Source: Lachnoanaerobaculum gingivalis
GTDB taxonomy: Bacteria; Bacillota; Clostridia; Lachnospirales; Lachnospiraceae
DNA: 64,000 nt
Assembly (NCBI RefSeq): GCF_003862475.1
Contig: NZ_RRCO01000002.1
Span: 248,001 to 312,000 of the forward strand
Direction of reading: 5' to 3'
Numbering within the stretch: the stretch's first letter is position 1; the number at the start of each line of letters is the position of its first letter. Of the stretch, positions 52,695 to 61,962 are shown in pieces. A program made the translations under genes and the position numbers. The notes under the pieces are model-generated. The model had not been told where the DNA came from. It searched no databases and saw only the letters and a program-made list of their open reading frames with translations.

Positions 52695-53395
52695 TACATA
52701 CCCTCCAACTTATTTTTTATAACCTGTACATATTCAGCGGTTTTCAAATTTATATACCTGACTGCCAAAGATATTTTATTTTCTGAATCAAGAGAGTACC
52801 AAAGTTTGTCACTGAATTCATCTATATCTCCGGTTATCTGTATCTTTTTCGGTTCACCTTCAAAACTTTTTAGAGGATCCGTATTTTCTTTATAGGTGTG
52901 GATTAAAAATCCCTCGCCTGCTTTTACATTGTCATAATCATAGAAAAATCTTAAAGTCTGATTTTCATCACCTTCATCACTTTTTAATATAGAAAGTTTA
53001 AGTTTAAGTCTGTCTTTGAGTTCAATAAGTCCTGATATTCTCGGTGTAAAATTCGGTGCATCAGGTTCAAAAGTTCTTGTATACAGTGCATCTTCAAAGC
53101 TTTTACCGGACTTTAAATATTCATAAACCGTATCCGTTTGATCACCGTTTGTTACTATTACATTATCTCCGAATACTCTTACAGGAGAATAGATAATTAA
53201 AGACGGATCACTGAGCCGGCTTTCATCAAAAGCCTTTGTCCTTATATCATCACCATGCACATCAAATATTCTGTTTCTTGAATTTACACTTCTCCCCATG
53301 ATAAAGTAGGCGAAAACGGCATTCTTATCGTCGTCAGACTTTCCAAGTATAATTCCTCTACCAGGGTACTCTAATTTTGACAGATACTCAAACAT
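52694..53395 (-). CDS. IMP cyclohydrolase, PurO type
   Basis: The 233-residue protein resembles the archaeal-type IMP cyclohydrolase PurO, which closes the ring of FAICAR to IMP. The start YLSKLEYPGRGIILGKSDDD and VFAYFIMGRSVNSRNRIF near 28 match that family. It directly precedes the formyltransferase gene, so together they carry out the last two steps of purine synthesis that one bifunctional PurH normally does. Confidence 0.88.
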   Translation of the reverse strand: MFEYLSKLEYPGRGIILGKSDDDKNAVFAYFIMGRSVNSRNRIFDVHGDDIRTKAFDESRLSDPSLIIYSPVRVFGDNVIVTNGDQTDTVYEYLKSGKSFEDALYTRTFEPDAPNFTPRISGLIELKDRLKLKLSILKSDEGDENQTLRFFYDYDNVKAGEGFLIHTYKENTDPLKSFEGEPKKIQITGDIDEFSDKLWYSLDSENKISLAVRYINLKTAEYVQVIKNKLEGM

Positions 53396-53403
53396 AAAAC
53401 CTC

Positions 53404-54765
53404 CTAATCGTTTCTAAGTGCAGTTAGCGGACTTAACTTCATTGCTCTTAAAGAGGGGAAAAAGCCTGCCAGCATACCTATAATAACTGCAAAAATAATT
53501 GCGGATATTACAAGCCATGGCGGTATTCTTGATATATTTCCGTCTACTCCGGAAACAGCCACCGCTACTCCAAGAGCATTGATTACAATTGAAATAATAA
53601 AACTAAAAATAACTCCGGTCAAGCCTCCGATAAGTCCGATAGCACCTGATTCTATAAGGAACATATCTCTTATTCGATTCATATCACAGCCTAAAACCTT
53701 CATAATTCCGATTTCTTTGGTTCTTTCATATATACTCATCATCATAGTATTTGCAATACCTATAGAGGCAACAAACAATGAAACTGCACCTATACCTCCA
53801 AGTACCATCTGAATCATATTTGTAGAGGCTTTACTTTGTTCAATCCACTCCATCTGTGACTCGGCTTGAAAACCCATATCTGTGATTTGCTTCTGAACTG
53901 TCAAAACATTTTTCATATCATCCACATATATCTTTGCAGAATCATATACCATATACTTTAAAGGCTTGCCTTTTTTTGTTGTAGGTTGACCCGGAATGGG
54001 TTTGTTTTTATAGACTTTCTTAAGCATGACTTTAAGAGCGTCTATATTACAATATATTCCGAAGCTGAAATTATTGTAACTGTCATAATCATCCATTAAA
54101 GCGCCTCCCTTTACCACACCTGCAGTATCTATGATATACTTCTTTGGCGGCTTCGGTGCATTCTCTCCTCCGGCATTTGCCTTCTCATAGCTTTCAGTGT
54201 CAAAGATAACAAACATGGGCTTGTTGTAGTCCACATTCGGAAGCTTATTTGTCTCGTAAAATGATTCATTCGGCTTTTTAGGATTCTGAAAATCTTTAAT
54301 AACAAAATTTCCATATACAAATTCAAGATTTTTCTTATCTGTAGGAATATGACCGCTCTCAAGTTTTATTTCAGCCATATATTCTTCATTTACTCCGTTT
54401 ATTTGAGTGTTTTGTATATATGGCCCCTGCATTATAATTACATAAGTTGACAGTACCGGAGATACTCCCTCAACATGCTCTATTTTTGAAAATGTTTCAA
54501 TAGTATCATCCTTTATACGCAAAGGTTCCGTCTTTTTATTTGATGAATCATCTTGTCTGTTGTACGGAACAGTAACATCTATAGCTTTTAGTGATCCCGA
54601 CTGCGCTATGCTCTCTTTATTTAATTCATCAAGTCCGATACCAAGCGAGAGCATAGTTACAACGGAAGCCGTACCTATAAGTACCCCCAGTACGGTAAGT
54701 ACAGTTCTAAGCTTTCTTCTTTTCAGATTTGAAATACTTAATTTAAGTAAATCAAGCAGTTTCAT
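53404..54765 (-). CDS. ABC transporter permease, MacB/FtsX type
   Basis: The 453-residue permease has an N-terminal helix (RKLRTVLTVLGVLIGTASVV), a large extracytoplasmic MacB-core-like domain (about 45-305) and three C-terminal helices typical of FtsX permeases (MVLGGIGAVSLFVASIGI, then IGIMKVLGCDMNRI and AIGLIGGLTGVIFSFIISI). Such systems drive mechanical work or export from the membrane rather than classical transport. Its ATG follows the stop of the surface-protein gene with no gap, and AAGGAG lies inside that gene's end. Confidence 0.9.
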   Translation of the reverse strand: MKLLDLLKLSISNLKRRKLRTVLTVLGVLIGTASVVTMLSLGIGLDELNKESIAQSGSLKAIDVTVPYNRQDDSSNKKTEPLRIKDDTIETFSKIEHVEGVSPVLSTYVIIMQGPYIQNTQINGVNEEYMAEIKLESGHIPTDKKNLEFVYGNFVIKDFQNPKKPNESFYETNKLPNVDYNKPMFVIFDTESYEKANAGGENAPKPPKKYIIDTAGVVKGGALMDDYDSYNNFSFGIYCNIDALKVMLKKVYKNKPIPGQPTTKKGKPLKYMVYDSAKIYVDDMKNVLTVQKQITDMGFQAESQMEWIEQSKASTNMIQMVLGGIGAVSLFVASIGIANTMMMSIYERTKEIGIMKVLGCDMNRIRDMFLIESGAIGLIGGLTGVIFSFIISIVINALGVAVAVSGVDGNISRIPPWLVISAIIFAVIIGMLAGFFPSLRAMKLSPLTALRND

Positions 54766-56508
54766 TTACATCTGCTCCTTTTTTGCTTTTCTTTTCTTCA
54801 ATATAACAGCACTTGCTATAATAACAGACGATAAACCTCCTCCGATAATAACAAGTAGAGGATTAAATCCCTTGTTTTCTTCTTCAGGCATCGGCTGATC
54901 TGTTATATCAATATCAGTTTCCGCCTCTTCATTTACATTCAGGATAAAATCTCTTGTCTCCTCTGTAATATTTCCGTTTTCATCTTCATAGCTTATAGTA
55001 AGGTTTATCTTACCGTCATCTGCAGTTACGGCTTTACCTGTCAAATTTACATCCACATTTCCGCTCTCACCGGGCTTTACATTTCCTATATAGGCTTCAT
55101 TTTCCTTTATTGAATCCGCGTTAAACTTTGCCATAAGATTATAAAGAACTACCTTTCCGGTATTATTTATCTGAAATGTAATATTCGCATCATCACCGAC
55201 GCTTATACTGTCAGGGTTGATTTCAAAGCTTCCGATATTCATCCTTGCTACCTGTCTTACAGGTATATCTACACTGACCTTATCTGTTGCATTTTTATAC
55301 TCAGGTGAATCATACTGCTCATTTATTGTAATGGAATATGACCTTTGATCCACACCAGCCCTTGCACTCATCTTAAGTCTGAGCTCCGTAGTTTGATTTG
55401 CAGGTAGAGAATTCACTGCATGAGAGCTTGATCCCTCCTCCATACTGAATACCGCGCTGTCATTTGCCTTCTCCGATTCCAAAGTGAATAAAATATTGCT
55501 GGCGGCTACACTTGCAGAAGCATTCTTCATTACAATAATCAAATCAAAAGTTTCTCCGGCATATACATCCTTCGGCTCTGTTCTGTAACTGTCAACTACT
55601 ATTCTTGCCTTTGTTCTGTCATTCGGATTAAATTCTCCCGGAGAAGTAGTAGTTTCATCCTTATCTTTATTTTGTATATGTACAAAGAATTGCTCTTCAG
55701 TCTTTTTTATTTCACCTTCGGTAGAGTCACGATATGTAATTTCAAGTTTTATCGGATAATAACCTGTATAAGTATTTTTTTGTATTGCAAAACTGTAATC
55801 GAGGCTTGTAACTCCTCCGCTCTCAATCTTATCAAAATGTCTGTCATAGTTGGCATCATTTATTTCAAACGGAAAAACCGTACTGTCCTTATCCATTACC
55901 ATATGAGCCGTAACATCAAAGGCTGTAAGCTTACCCGTATTTGCAAGATTGAGACCGAAGTTTAACACATCAGGATACTTGCCCCTAGGTGTAGACTGTC
56001 CTTCACCCAAAGTAAACTCCACATCCTTTACAGCTTCAGATTCACTGCTGTCGGTTGTGGCTGATTTTTGAATATAAACATTTATATATTCCTGTATTCC
56101 TCTTCCACCTTCTTTGTCATCTGCCAGATAAACCGGAATACCGTAGTAACCTTCCGGAATATCTCTTCTTACTCTTGCTGAAATAGTGATACTTTTTTTC
56201 TTACCCTTACTTATTTTTCCTACATGCTTTCTGTCTGTAGTTTCGGATGTAAGTTCAAAAGGAAATTCGATGTTTTCATCTTCTTCATCATCATAGGCTA
56301 TACCCGCCCACGCATCGGCATAGTCTGAACCCGTCTCAACATAAAATGTCACACTCATCATTTTACCTGTTTTTCCGACAGGTATCTTATCCTGATGAAA
56401 TACATTATTGCTTTCTATATTTCTTAACTTTGCAAATGATTCCATCTGTGGGAAAATGACCATTAAAAGAATCATAAAAATTCCCAAAACTTTCTTTACG
56501 CCATTCAT
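54766..56508 (-). CDS. Membrane-anchored surface protein with CARDB/NEW3-like Ig-fold repeats
   Basis: A 580-residue exported protein: signal peptide or N-terminal helix (KKVLGIFMILLMVIFPQM), a long extracellular region of beta-rich repeats, and a C-terminal membrane helix (LLVIIGGGLSSVIIASAVIL) with a lysine-rich cytoplasmic end. Repeats from about 300 to 540 look like CARDB/NEW3 modules (VYAGETFDLIIVMKNASAS, ISVGDDANITFQINNTGKV). It lies between the ATPase and permease genes, so it is probably an accessory subunit working with that ABC complex. Its ligand is unknown. Confidence 0.75.
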   Translation of the reverse strand: MNGVKKVLGIFMILLMVIFPQMESFAKLRNIESNNVFHQDKIPVGKTGKMMSVTFYVETGSDYADAWAGIAYDDEEDENIEFPFELTSETTDRKHVGKISKGKKKSITISARVRRDIPEGYYGIPVYLADDKEGGRGIQEYINVYIQKSATTDSSESEAVKDVEFTLGEGQSTPRGKYPDVLNFGLNLANTGKLTAFDVTAHMVMDKDSTVFPFEINDANYDRHFDKIESGGVTSLDYSFAIQKNTYTGYYPIKLEITYRDSTEGEIKKTEEQFFVHIQNKDKDETTTSPGEFNPNDRTKARIVVDSYRTEPKDVYAGETFDLIIVMKNASASVAASNILFTLESEKANDSAVFSMEEGSSSHAVNSLPANQTTELRLKMSARAGVDQRSYSITINEQYDSPEYKNATDKVSVDIPVRQVARMNIGSFEINPDSISVGDDANITFQINNTGKVVLYNLMAKFNADSIKENEAYIGNVKPGESGNVDVNLTGKAVTADDGKINLTISYEDENGNITEETRDFILNVNEEAETDIDITDQPMPEEENKGFNPLLVIIGGGLSSVIIASAVILKKRKAKKEQM

Positions 56509-56513
56509 CTTAA

Positions 56514-57188
56514 CTATACCGCCTTTCCATCTACAATTCTGATTTGTCTGTCAGCAACCTTAGCTATATCATTATCATGTGTTACCATAATAAGAGTCTG
56601 ATTCTCCTCTTTTACAATCTGCTTCATCAGTTCAAGTACTTCTGCCGTAGTCTTTGTATCCAGGTTACCTGTAGGCTCATCTGCAAATATGATTTTCGGC
56701 TGCATGGCAAGTGCTCTTGCTATGCCGACTCTTTGTTGCTGACCTCCACTCATCGCATTTCCGTTTTGATATATCTGCTTTTGCAGTCCTACCAAAGTCA
56801 GATATTTCTTAGCCGTTTCAACCCTTTTCTTTACATCAACACCTCTGAATACCAGCGGTAAAGCCACATTATCAAGCGCATTCATAGTCGGTAACAGATT
56901 ATATGATTGAAAAATAAAGCCTACATTGTTTCGCCTGAATGCCACCAGTTGATTTTCTTTAAGCTTTTCAAGGTGAGTTCCGGCGATTATTATTTCACCC
57001 TTAGTCGGTTTCTCCAGCCCTGCCAGCATATTAAGTAGTGTGGATTTTCCGGAACCGGACGGACCTACTATCGCCACGAACTCTCCTTTGTTTATAGTAA
57101 AGTCCAAACCGTCCAAAGCATGTACTATGTTTTCTCCTGCTTTATAGAACTTATAAAGCTCTTTTACCTCTATTATTTTCTCAGCCAT
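56514..57188 (-). CDS. ABC transporter ATP-binding protein, MacB/LolD type
   Basis: ATPase of 224 residues: Walker A VGPSGSGKSTLLNMLAGLEK near 41, Q-loop in FIFQSYNLLPTMNALDN, signature MSGGQQQRVGIARALA, Walker B IIFADEPTGNLD and the H-loop His in LIMVTHDND. All residues for hydrolysis are present. The ATG at 57188 has AAGGTGA five bases ahead; an in-frame GTG three codons earlier is the alternative. It leads the three-gene unit with the surface protein and the permease. Confidence 0.93.
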   Translation of the reverse strand: MAEKIIEVKELYKFYKAGENIVHALDGLDFTINKGEFVAIVGPSGSGKSTLLNMLAGLEKPTKGEIIIAGTHLEKLKENQLVAFRRNNVGFIFQSYNLLPTMNALDNVALPLVFRGVDVKKRVETAKKYLTLVGLQKQIYQNGNAMSGGQQQRVGIARALAMQPKIIFADEPTGNLDTKTTAEVLELMKQIVKEENQTLIMVTHDNDIAKVADRQIRIVDGKAV

Positions 57189-57294
57189 CACACTCACCTT
57201 TAATAATACGATAATATTCTATGTATATTCTATCATAGCATATATTTTGTATATTTATCTTTTTATTTTTAAATTTTTTATATTTTTATTAAAA

Positions 57295-57338
57295 ATAAAA
57301 AAGCCGACTGATAAATGTTATACAAATATCAGTCGGCT
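57295..57338 (-). terminator. Intrinsic terminator after clpC
   Basis: On the minus strand AGCCGACTGATA and TATCAGTCGGCT form a perfect 12-bp stem with a 13-base loop, followed by TTTTTATTTT. It ends the GntR-mcsA-mcsB-clpC transcript. Confidence 0.92.
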
Positions 57339-57344
57339 CTAAAA

Positions 57345-59834
57345 TTATTGTGTTACAAGCTCTTTTACTTTGGTTTTTTTAACAATAGGTTTAAATATAA
57401 GTTCTCTGTCTTTGTCCTCACCCTTGCAATCCACCTTAAGAGAGTCTCCCTGCTTTACATTTCCAAGAAGTATCTGCTCAGCCATCTTATCCTCTATCTC
57501 GTTTTGCAAAGCTCTCTTTAACGGTCTTGCACCGTATTTTTTGTCATATCCCTTGTCAATCAGGAATTCCTTAGCCTTATCAGTAAGTTTCAGATTCATT
57601 TGCATCTGCTCAGAGAGTCTGTTATTGATCTCCTTAAGTAAAATATCTAAAATCTCCTTTAAGTTATCACGTGTAAGCTGATGGAATACAATTGTTTCAT
57701 CAATTCTGTTTAAAAACTCAGGTTTAAACATTTGCTTTACTTCATCCATAACATTACTCTTCATTGCTGAATAGTCTTTTTCATCATCAGTACTTGAAGC
57801 AAAACCAAGATGTTTCGGCTCAACTATTCTCTGCGCACCGGCATTTGAAGTAAGAATAATAACCGTATTCTTAAAATCAACAATTCTTCCGCTTGAATCT
57901 GTAATATGTCCGTCATCAAGCACCTGTAAAAGTATATTGAATACATCCGGATGAGCCTTTTCAATCTCATCAAAGAGTATTACAGAATATGGATTTCTTC
58001 TCACCTTCTCGGAGAGCTGTCCTCCCTCATCATATCCTACATATCCCGGAGGTGATCCTACCATCTTTGAAACCGAATGCTTTTCCATGTACTCACTCAT
58101 ATCTACACGAATAAGTGCACTTTCAGATCCGAACATGCTGTATGCAAGCGCTTTTGAAAGTTCAGTCTTACCGACACCTGTAGGTCCTAGAAATAAAAAT
58201 GAACCTATAGGTCTTTTTGGATCTTTAAGACCTACTCTACCTCTTCTTATGGCTCTTGCTACCGCATTAACCGCTTCTTCCTGTCCGACAACCCTGTCAT
58301 GTAAAACCTTCTCAAGATTATTAAGTCTTTGAGAATCATTTTCCGTAATTTTCTTTACAGGGATTTTTGTCCAGAGTGCTACTACATCCGCAATCTCATC
58401 CTCATCTACAACAAGCTTTTTATTTCTCTTGTCTTCAATCCATTTATCACGCAGTTTATTTTGCTTTTCTCTAAGTTTTTCCTGCTTTTCTTTTATCTCT
58501 CCGGCTCTCTCAAACTCTTCGGCACTTACGGCATCCTCTTTTTCTTTTTCCATCTTTTCAATTTCAGCCTTTATTTCTTTAATCTTTTCAGGCTCCATAT
58601 AATTGCTGATTCTTGTCTTGGAAGCCGCCTCGTCTACAAGATCTATTGCCTTATCCGGCAAAAATCTGTCTGAGATATATCTCTTTGACAACTTTACGGC
58701 ACTCTCTATTGCTTTGTCTGTAATAGATACCGCATGATGTTCTTCATACTTATGCTTAAGACCCAGTAGTATCTTGGTCGCATCTTCCAAAGAAGGCTCT
58801 TCAACTATTATAGGTTGGAATCTTCTCTCCAGTGCGGAGTCCTTTTCTATATGCTTTCTGTACTCATCTATTGTGGTTGCACCTATAAGCTGCAGCTCAC
58901 CTCTGGCAAGTAAAGGCTTTAAAATATTTGAGGCATCCACCGCCCCTTCGGCACCTCCTGCACCGATAATAGTATGGAGCTCATCAAGGAAAAGTAATAC
59001 ATTTCCGGCACTTACAACTTCATTTATTACTTTCTTTATTCTTTCTTCAAATTCACCACGATATTTTGAACCTGCAATCATAGCAGGAAGATCAAGTGTC
59101 ACAAGTCTTTTATCAAGCAATGTATCAGGCACTTCCTTTGATATGATACGTGATGCCAGTCCTTCAACTACTGCAGTCTTACCGACTCCCGGCTCACCTA
59201 TAAGCACAGGATTGTTCTTGGTTCTTCTTGATAAAATCTGCATAACCCTATTTGTCTCATTATCTCTTCCTATAACCGGATCAAGCTTTCCTATTCTTGC
59301 AAATTCCGTAAGATCTCTGGAATATTTATCAAGTGTAGGAGTTGCAAGTGAATTTGACTTATTGCTCGTCTTCTCATAGTTTTCTTTTCGCTCAGTCTCT
59401 TCACCCATTGCAGATAAAATCTCCATATATAGTTTTTGAATATTTATATTCATTGTCAAAAGGAGCTTATGAGCGATACATGCACTGTCCTTTATTATTG
59501 CAATCAAAATATGTTCCGTACCTATAAGTGCGGATTTATATCTTGTGGCTTCTCTGTATGCATTTTGTAATACACCGATTGCAAGCGGTGAATAATTTTG
59601 TCTGCTTTCTATCGCCACATTATAATTTGAAACTATAAGTTGATCTATTAAATTTAATATTTTTTCTTCCGTTATTCCGTTTTTCTCAAGTATCTTAGCT
59701 GCAACACCGCTTCCTTCTTGTACCAGACCAAGAAGGAGATGTTCGGTGCCGACATAATTTTGCGATAATTCTTTAGCAGCCGTTTCGGCATACTTAATCG
59801 CCTCCTTTGCTTGAGATGTATATCTTTCAGCCAT
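57345..59834 (-). CDS. clpC: ATP-dependent protease ATPase ClpC
   Basis: Hsp100 unfoldase feeding ClpP. The 829 residues hold two N-terminal Clp repeats (1-145, starting MAERYTSQAKEAIKYAE), the first AAA domain with GEPGVGKTAVVEG near 208, a middle segment with a UVR-like stretch near 435 (AGEIKEKQEKLREKQNK), and the second AAA domain with GPTGVGKTELSKALA near 545. In other Firmicutes the N-terminal domain recognises phosphoarginine made by McsB. It follows mcsB by 12 bases and is last in the operon. Confidence 0.95.
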   Translation of the reverse strand: MAERYTSQAKEAIKYAETAAKELSQNYVGTEHLLLGLVQEGSGVAAKILEKNGITEEKILNLIDQLIVSNYNVAIESRQNYSPLAIGVLQNAYREATRYKSALIGTEHILIAIIKDSACIAHKLLLTMNINIQKLYMEILSAMGEETERKENYEKTSNKSNSLATPTLDKYSRDLTEFARIGKLDPVIGRDNETNRVMQILSRRTKNNPVLIGEPGVGKTAVVEGLASRIISKEVPDTLLDKRLVTLDLPAMIAGSKYRGEFEERIKKVINEVVSAGNVLLFLDELHTIIGAGGAEGAVDASNILKPLLARGELQLIGATTIDEYRKHIEKDSALERRFQPIIVEEPSLEDATKILLGLKHKYEEHHAVSITDKAIESAVKLSKRYISDRFLPDKAIDLVDEAASKTRISNYMEPEKIKEIKAEIEKMEKEKEDAVSAEEFERAGEIKEKQEKLREKQNKLRDKWIEDKRNKKLVVDEDEIADVVALWTKIPVKKITENDSQRLNNLEKVLHDRVVGQEEAVNAVARAIRRGRVGLKDPKRPIGSFLFLGPTGVGKTELSKALAYSMFGSESALIRVDMSEYMEKHSVSKMVGSPPGYVGYDEGGQLSEKVRRNPYSVILFDEIEKAHPDVFNILLQVLDDGHITDSSGRIVDFKNTVIILTSNAGAQRIVEPKHLGFASSTDDEKDYSAMKSNVMDEVKQMFKPEFLNRIDETIVFHQLTRDNLKEILDILLKEINNRLSEQMQMNLKLTDKAKEFLIDKGYDKKYGARPLKRALQNEIEDKMAEQILLGNVKQGDSLKVDCKGEDKDRELIFKPIVKKTKVKELVTQ

Positions 59835-59846
59835 TTATTTCCCTTT

Positions 59847-60884
59847 CTATAGTAATTCTCCTATATTGTCCCTTATATATTTTGCTCTTATTTCATCTAT
59901 TTCATCTTCACTTAAAGGTCTTCCTGCCATCTTCAAAAGATTTGATGACTGAGCACCTATCATCATTGAATATAACTTACTTGATGTAGTCAGCTCAATC
60001 AATCCGTCGGCACTGCCTGCCATAAGTGAACTTAAAAAGCTTAGTGAGTCCTTTAAAGAAAGCTTTCTTGCATATTTTAAAACACCAAATGATTTATATG
60101 CTTCATCCTGCTTCTCAAGCCTTTTTTCAATGATTAGTGATTCCCTGAGTTTCCTTTCATTTGCATTTAGTTGATTTGCCACCTTTATTACAGTGTCTAA
60201 GATTTCTCTTTCCGAAATCCCCAGAGTTTTAGGGTTACTTATTTCAAACAATGCACCATGATTTTCTCTGCCTTCACCATGTAAGCCCTTTATAGCCACT
60301 CCAAATCTTCCTACACTTGAAATCAGTTTTGAAAAGCCTTTACTCTGTGTGGATGCAGGCAAATGAAGTACTATTGCAGCACGCATCCCTGTACCGATAT
60401 TTGTCGGATAAGTTGTCAAATACCCGTACTTTTCATTAAATGCATACTCAAAATGCTCATTTATATAATCATCGATTCTGTTTGCCTTTTCAAGTAGTTC
60501 GTATAAAGATATACCTACCGAAAGTGTTTGTAATCTTATATGATCATCACCGTTTATTACAATGCTTATATCTTCATTATCATTTAATATAATACCTGTA
60601 GGTGTCTTTTTCTTTGCCAATGTCAAATTCAAAACTTTTCTGTCATACATTGACATTCTTTCTATTTCTGAAATTCTGTCAAGTATATCGGCATTTGTAT
60701 GTATCCCTAAGTCTGTAGATATATTTGACAATTCTCCTATGGTATTATCAATAAGTTTTTTTGCTTCTGTATCTGAGAGTTTACCCGGAAACAATGCATT
60801 GTCAAAGTTTCTTGCAAGTCTTATTCTACTACTTATATAATTATAATCTGTATTCAAAGATACATTATCATACCACATCTTCAT
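59847..60884 (-). CDS. mcsB: McsB-family protein-arginine kinase with altered active site
   Basis: A 345-residue protein of the guanidino-kinase family; McsB phosphorylates arginines to mark proteins for ClpCP. The N-terminal SSRIRLARN is normal, as is Glu204 in LHGEG. Three positions differ from the family pattern as I know it: NEEDHxR reads NGDDHIR (Asp113 for a guanidinium-binding Glu), the Cys of CPTNxGTG is Tyr159 (TTYPTNIGTG, codon TAT at 60408-60410), and the nucleotide-binding Arg of RGxxGE is Lys199. Activity may be reduced or lost; binding functions could remain. The start overlaps mcsA by 17 bases; a second ATG two codons in is possible. Confidence 0.88.
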   Translation of the reverse strand: MKMWYDNVSLNTDYNYISSRIRLARNFDNALFPGKLSDTEAKKLIDNTIGELSNISTDLGIHTNADILDRISEIERMSMYDRKVLNLTLAKKKTPTGIILNDNEDISIVINGDDHIRLQTLSVGISLYELLEKANRIDDYINEHFEYAFNEKYGYLTTYPTNIGTGMRAAIVLHLPASTQSKGFSKLISSVGRFGVAIKGLHGEGRENHGALFEISNPKTLGISEREILDTVIKVANQLNANERKLRESLIIEKRLEKQDEAYKSFGVLKYARKLSLKDSLSFLSSLMAGSADGLIELTTSSKLYSMMIGAQSSNLLKMAGRPLSEDEIDEIRAKYIRDNIGELL

Positions 60885-61437
60885 TGTCCTCTTTGATAGT
60901 CTTTATTTTGTCTCTAAGTATAGCCGCCTGTGCAAAATCCTCTTTTTTAATCGCATCTTCAAGTTTATGTTTCAAGTTTTCAATTTTTTTGTCCTCATTA
61001 TTGAAGATATTATCAATACTGTCTGTAACTATTGATTTTGGAAGTATCTTGTCGTTTTTATGATAGTTCTTAGGAATTTTACCTACATGAGTATCATTTC
61101 CATGAATTTGCTTTATATTGTCATTTATCAAAAGATTAAAAACTTCAAAGCAGTCTTTACATCCGAACATTGAGTTTTTAATAAAATCATCATAGCTCGT
61201 ATTACATGTCGGACATACAATCTGTCTATATTCACTGTTCTCTTCCTTTGCAAATACATCACCCAGTATTCCTGAAAGCAGCTTTGAAAAACTGAAGTCT
61301 TTATCAAAAAGGCTTGAATATTGATCTATCTCTCCGGCACATTTAGAACATAAATGATGTTCATTTTTTTGATCTCCGTCTATTATTTCAGTGTAAAAGA
61401 CATTTGCTTCTCTAATTTTACATTTTTCACATAACAT
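60868..61437 (-). CDS. mcsA: McsA-like zinc protein with UVR motif
   Basis: McsA activates McsB in other Firmicutes. The 189-residue protein has two pairs of cysteine motifs (CEKC and CSKC near residues 3-36; CPTC and CKDC near 73-96), each pair forming a likely zinc site, and a C-terminal UvrB/UvrC motif near 155-188 (IENLKHKLEDAIKKEDFAQAA). Length and layout match McsA. It is nine bases after the GntR-type regulator gene. Confidence 0.91.
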   Translation of the reverse strand: MLCEKCKIREANVFYTEIIDGDQKNEHHLCSKCAGEIDQYSSLFDKDFSFSKLLSGILGDVFAKEENSEYRQIVCPTCNTSYDDFIKNSMFGCKDCFEVFNLLINDNIKQIHGNDTHVGKIPKNYHKNDKILPKSIVTDSIDNIFNNEDKKIENLKHKLEDAIKKEDFAQAAILRDKIKTIKEDNEDVV

Positions 61438-61445
61438 CTTTGTTA

Positions 61446-61835
61446 TTACATCTCCTCAAATTCTTGTACTTCAAACTCATTATAAAGTTCATCTATCAGT
61501 TCATGCGCTTCTCTCCTCGTAACACCGTTGCATATTCCCCTTGCCACAACTACTCCGAACTCTTTTCGCATATTATCAAGTACCCGCAGTTTGTCGGCAT
61601 CCACTTTTATGACTGCACCCTTTCTTCTGTCAAGCTGTACAAAGCCTTCTCTTTTTAATGTAGCATAAGCCTTGTTTACCGTATGCATATTGATACCTAT
61701 TTCTTCGGCCAATTGTCTTACAGAAGGTAAAATGTCTCCTTCGTGGTATTTGTTTGTTGCAATTCCAAATATTATTTGATTACAAAGTTGTACATATATA
61801 GCTTCTTCACTATGAAAATCTATTATTACATCCAT
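61446..61835 (-). CDS. GntR-family regulator, YtrA subfamily, in the ctsR position
   Basis: The 129-residue protein has a GntR winged helix at residues 10-75 (AIYVQLCNQIIFGIA, GDILPSVRQLAEEIGINMHT, TVNKAYATLKREGFV) and a short helical C-terminal part of about 50 residues, as in the YtrA subgroup. It is not CtsR, which has a different fold, yet occupies the CtsR position ahead of mcsA-mcsB-clpC. I start at the ATG at 61835 (GGAG seven bases ahead); a GTG lies two codons earlier. A palindrome over its promoter suggests it controls its own operon. The effector is unknown. Confidence 0.9.
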   Translation of the reverse strand: MDVIIDFHSEEAIYVQLCNQIIFGIATNKYHEGDILPSVRQLAEEIGINMHTVNKAYATLKREGFVQLDRRKGAVIKVDADKLRVLDNMRKEFGVVVARGICNGVTRREAHELIDELYNEFEVQEFEEM

Positions 61836-61942
61836 ACCCACACTCCAATATAATATAAAAATTTGTCTAATTTATGTTTTAGGCATCCTATATTGATAAG
61901 AATATAGGCTTGCTATTTAAGTAAGTTATAAATGTTATAGTG

Positions 61943-61962
61943 ATAGTATAACACAATACTAT
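61943..61962 (-). promoter_or_regulatory. Palindrome at the GntR-clpC promoter, candidate operator
   Basis: ATAGTAT and ATACTAT are separated by six bases. The palindrome covers the -10 box and the adjacent part of the spacer of the minus-strand promoter. A second overlapping inverted repeat is GTTATA and TATAAC (61934-61939 and 61947-61952). No CtsR-type heptamer repeat is seen in this region. Confidence 0.55.

Noticed and set aside
58774-59379. Plus-strand 201-codon ORF opposite clpC
   Set aside because: It is a frame shadow of clpC, composed mainly of Ser, Ile and Pro as expected from antisense of that gene.
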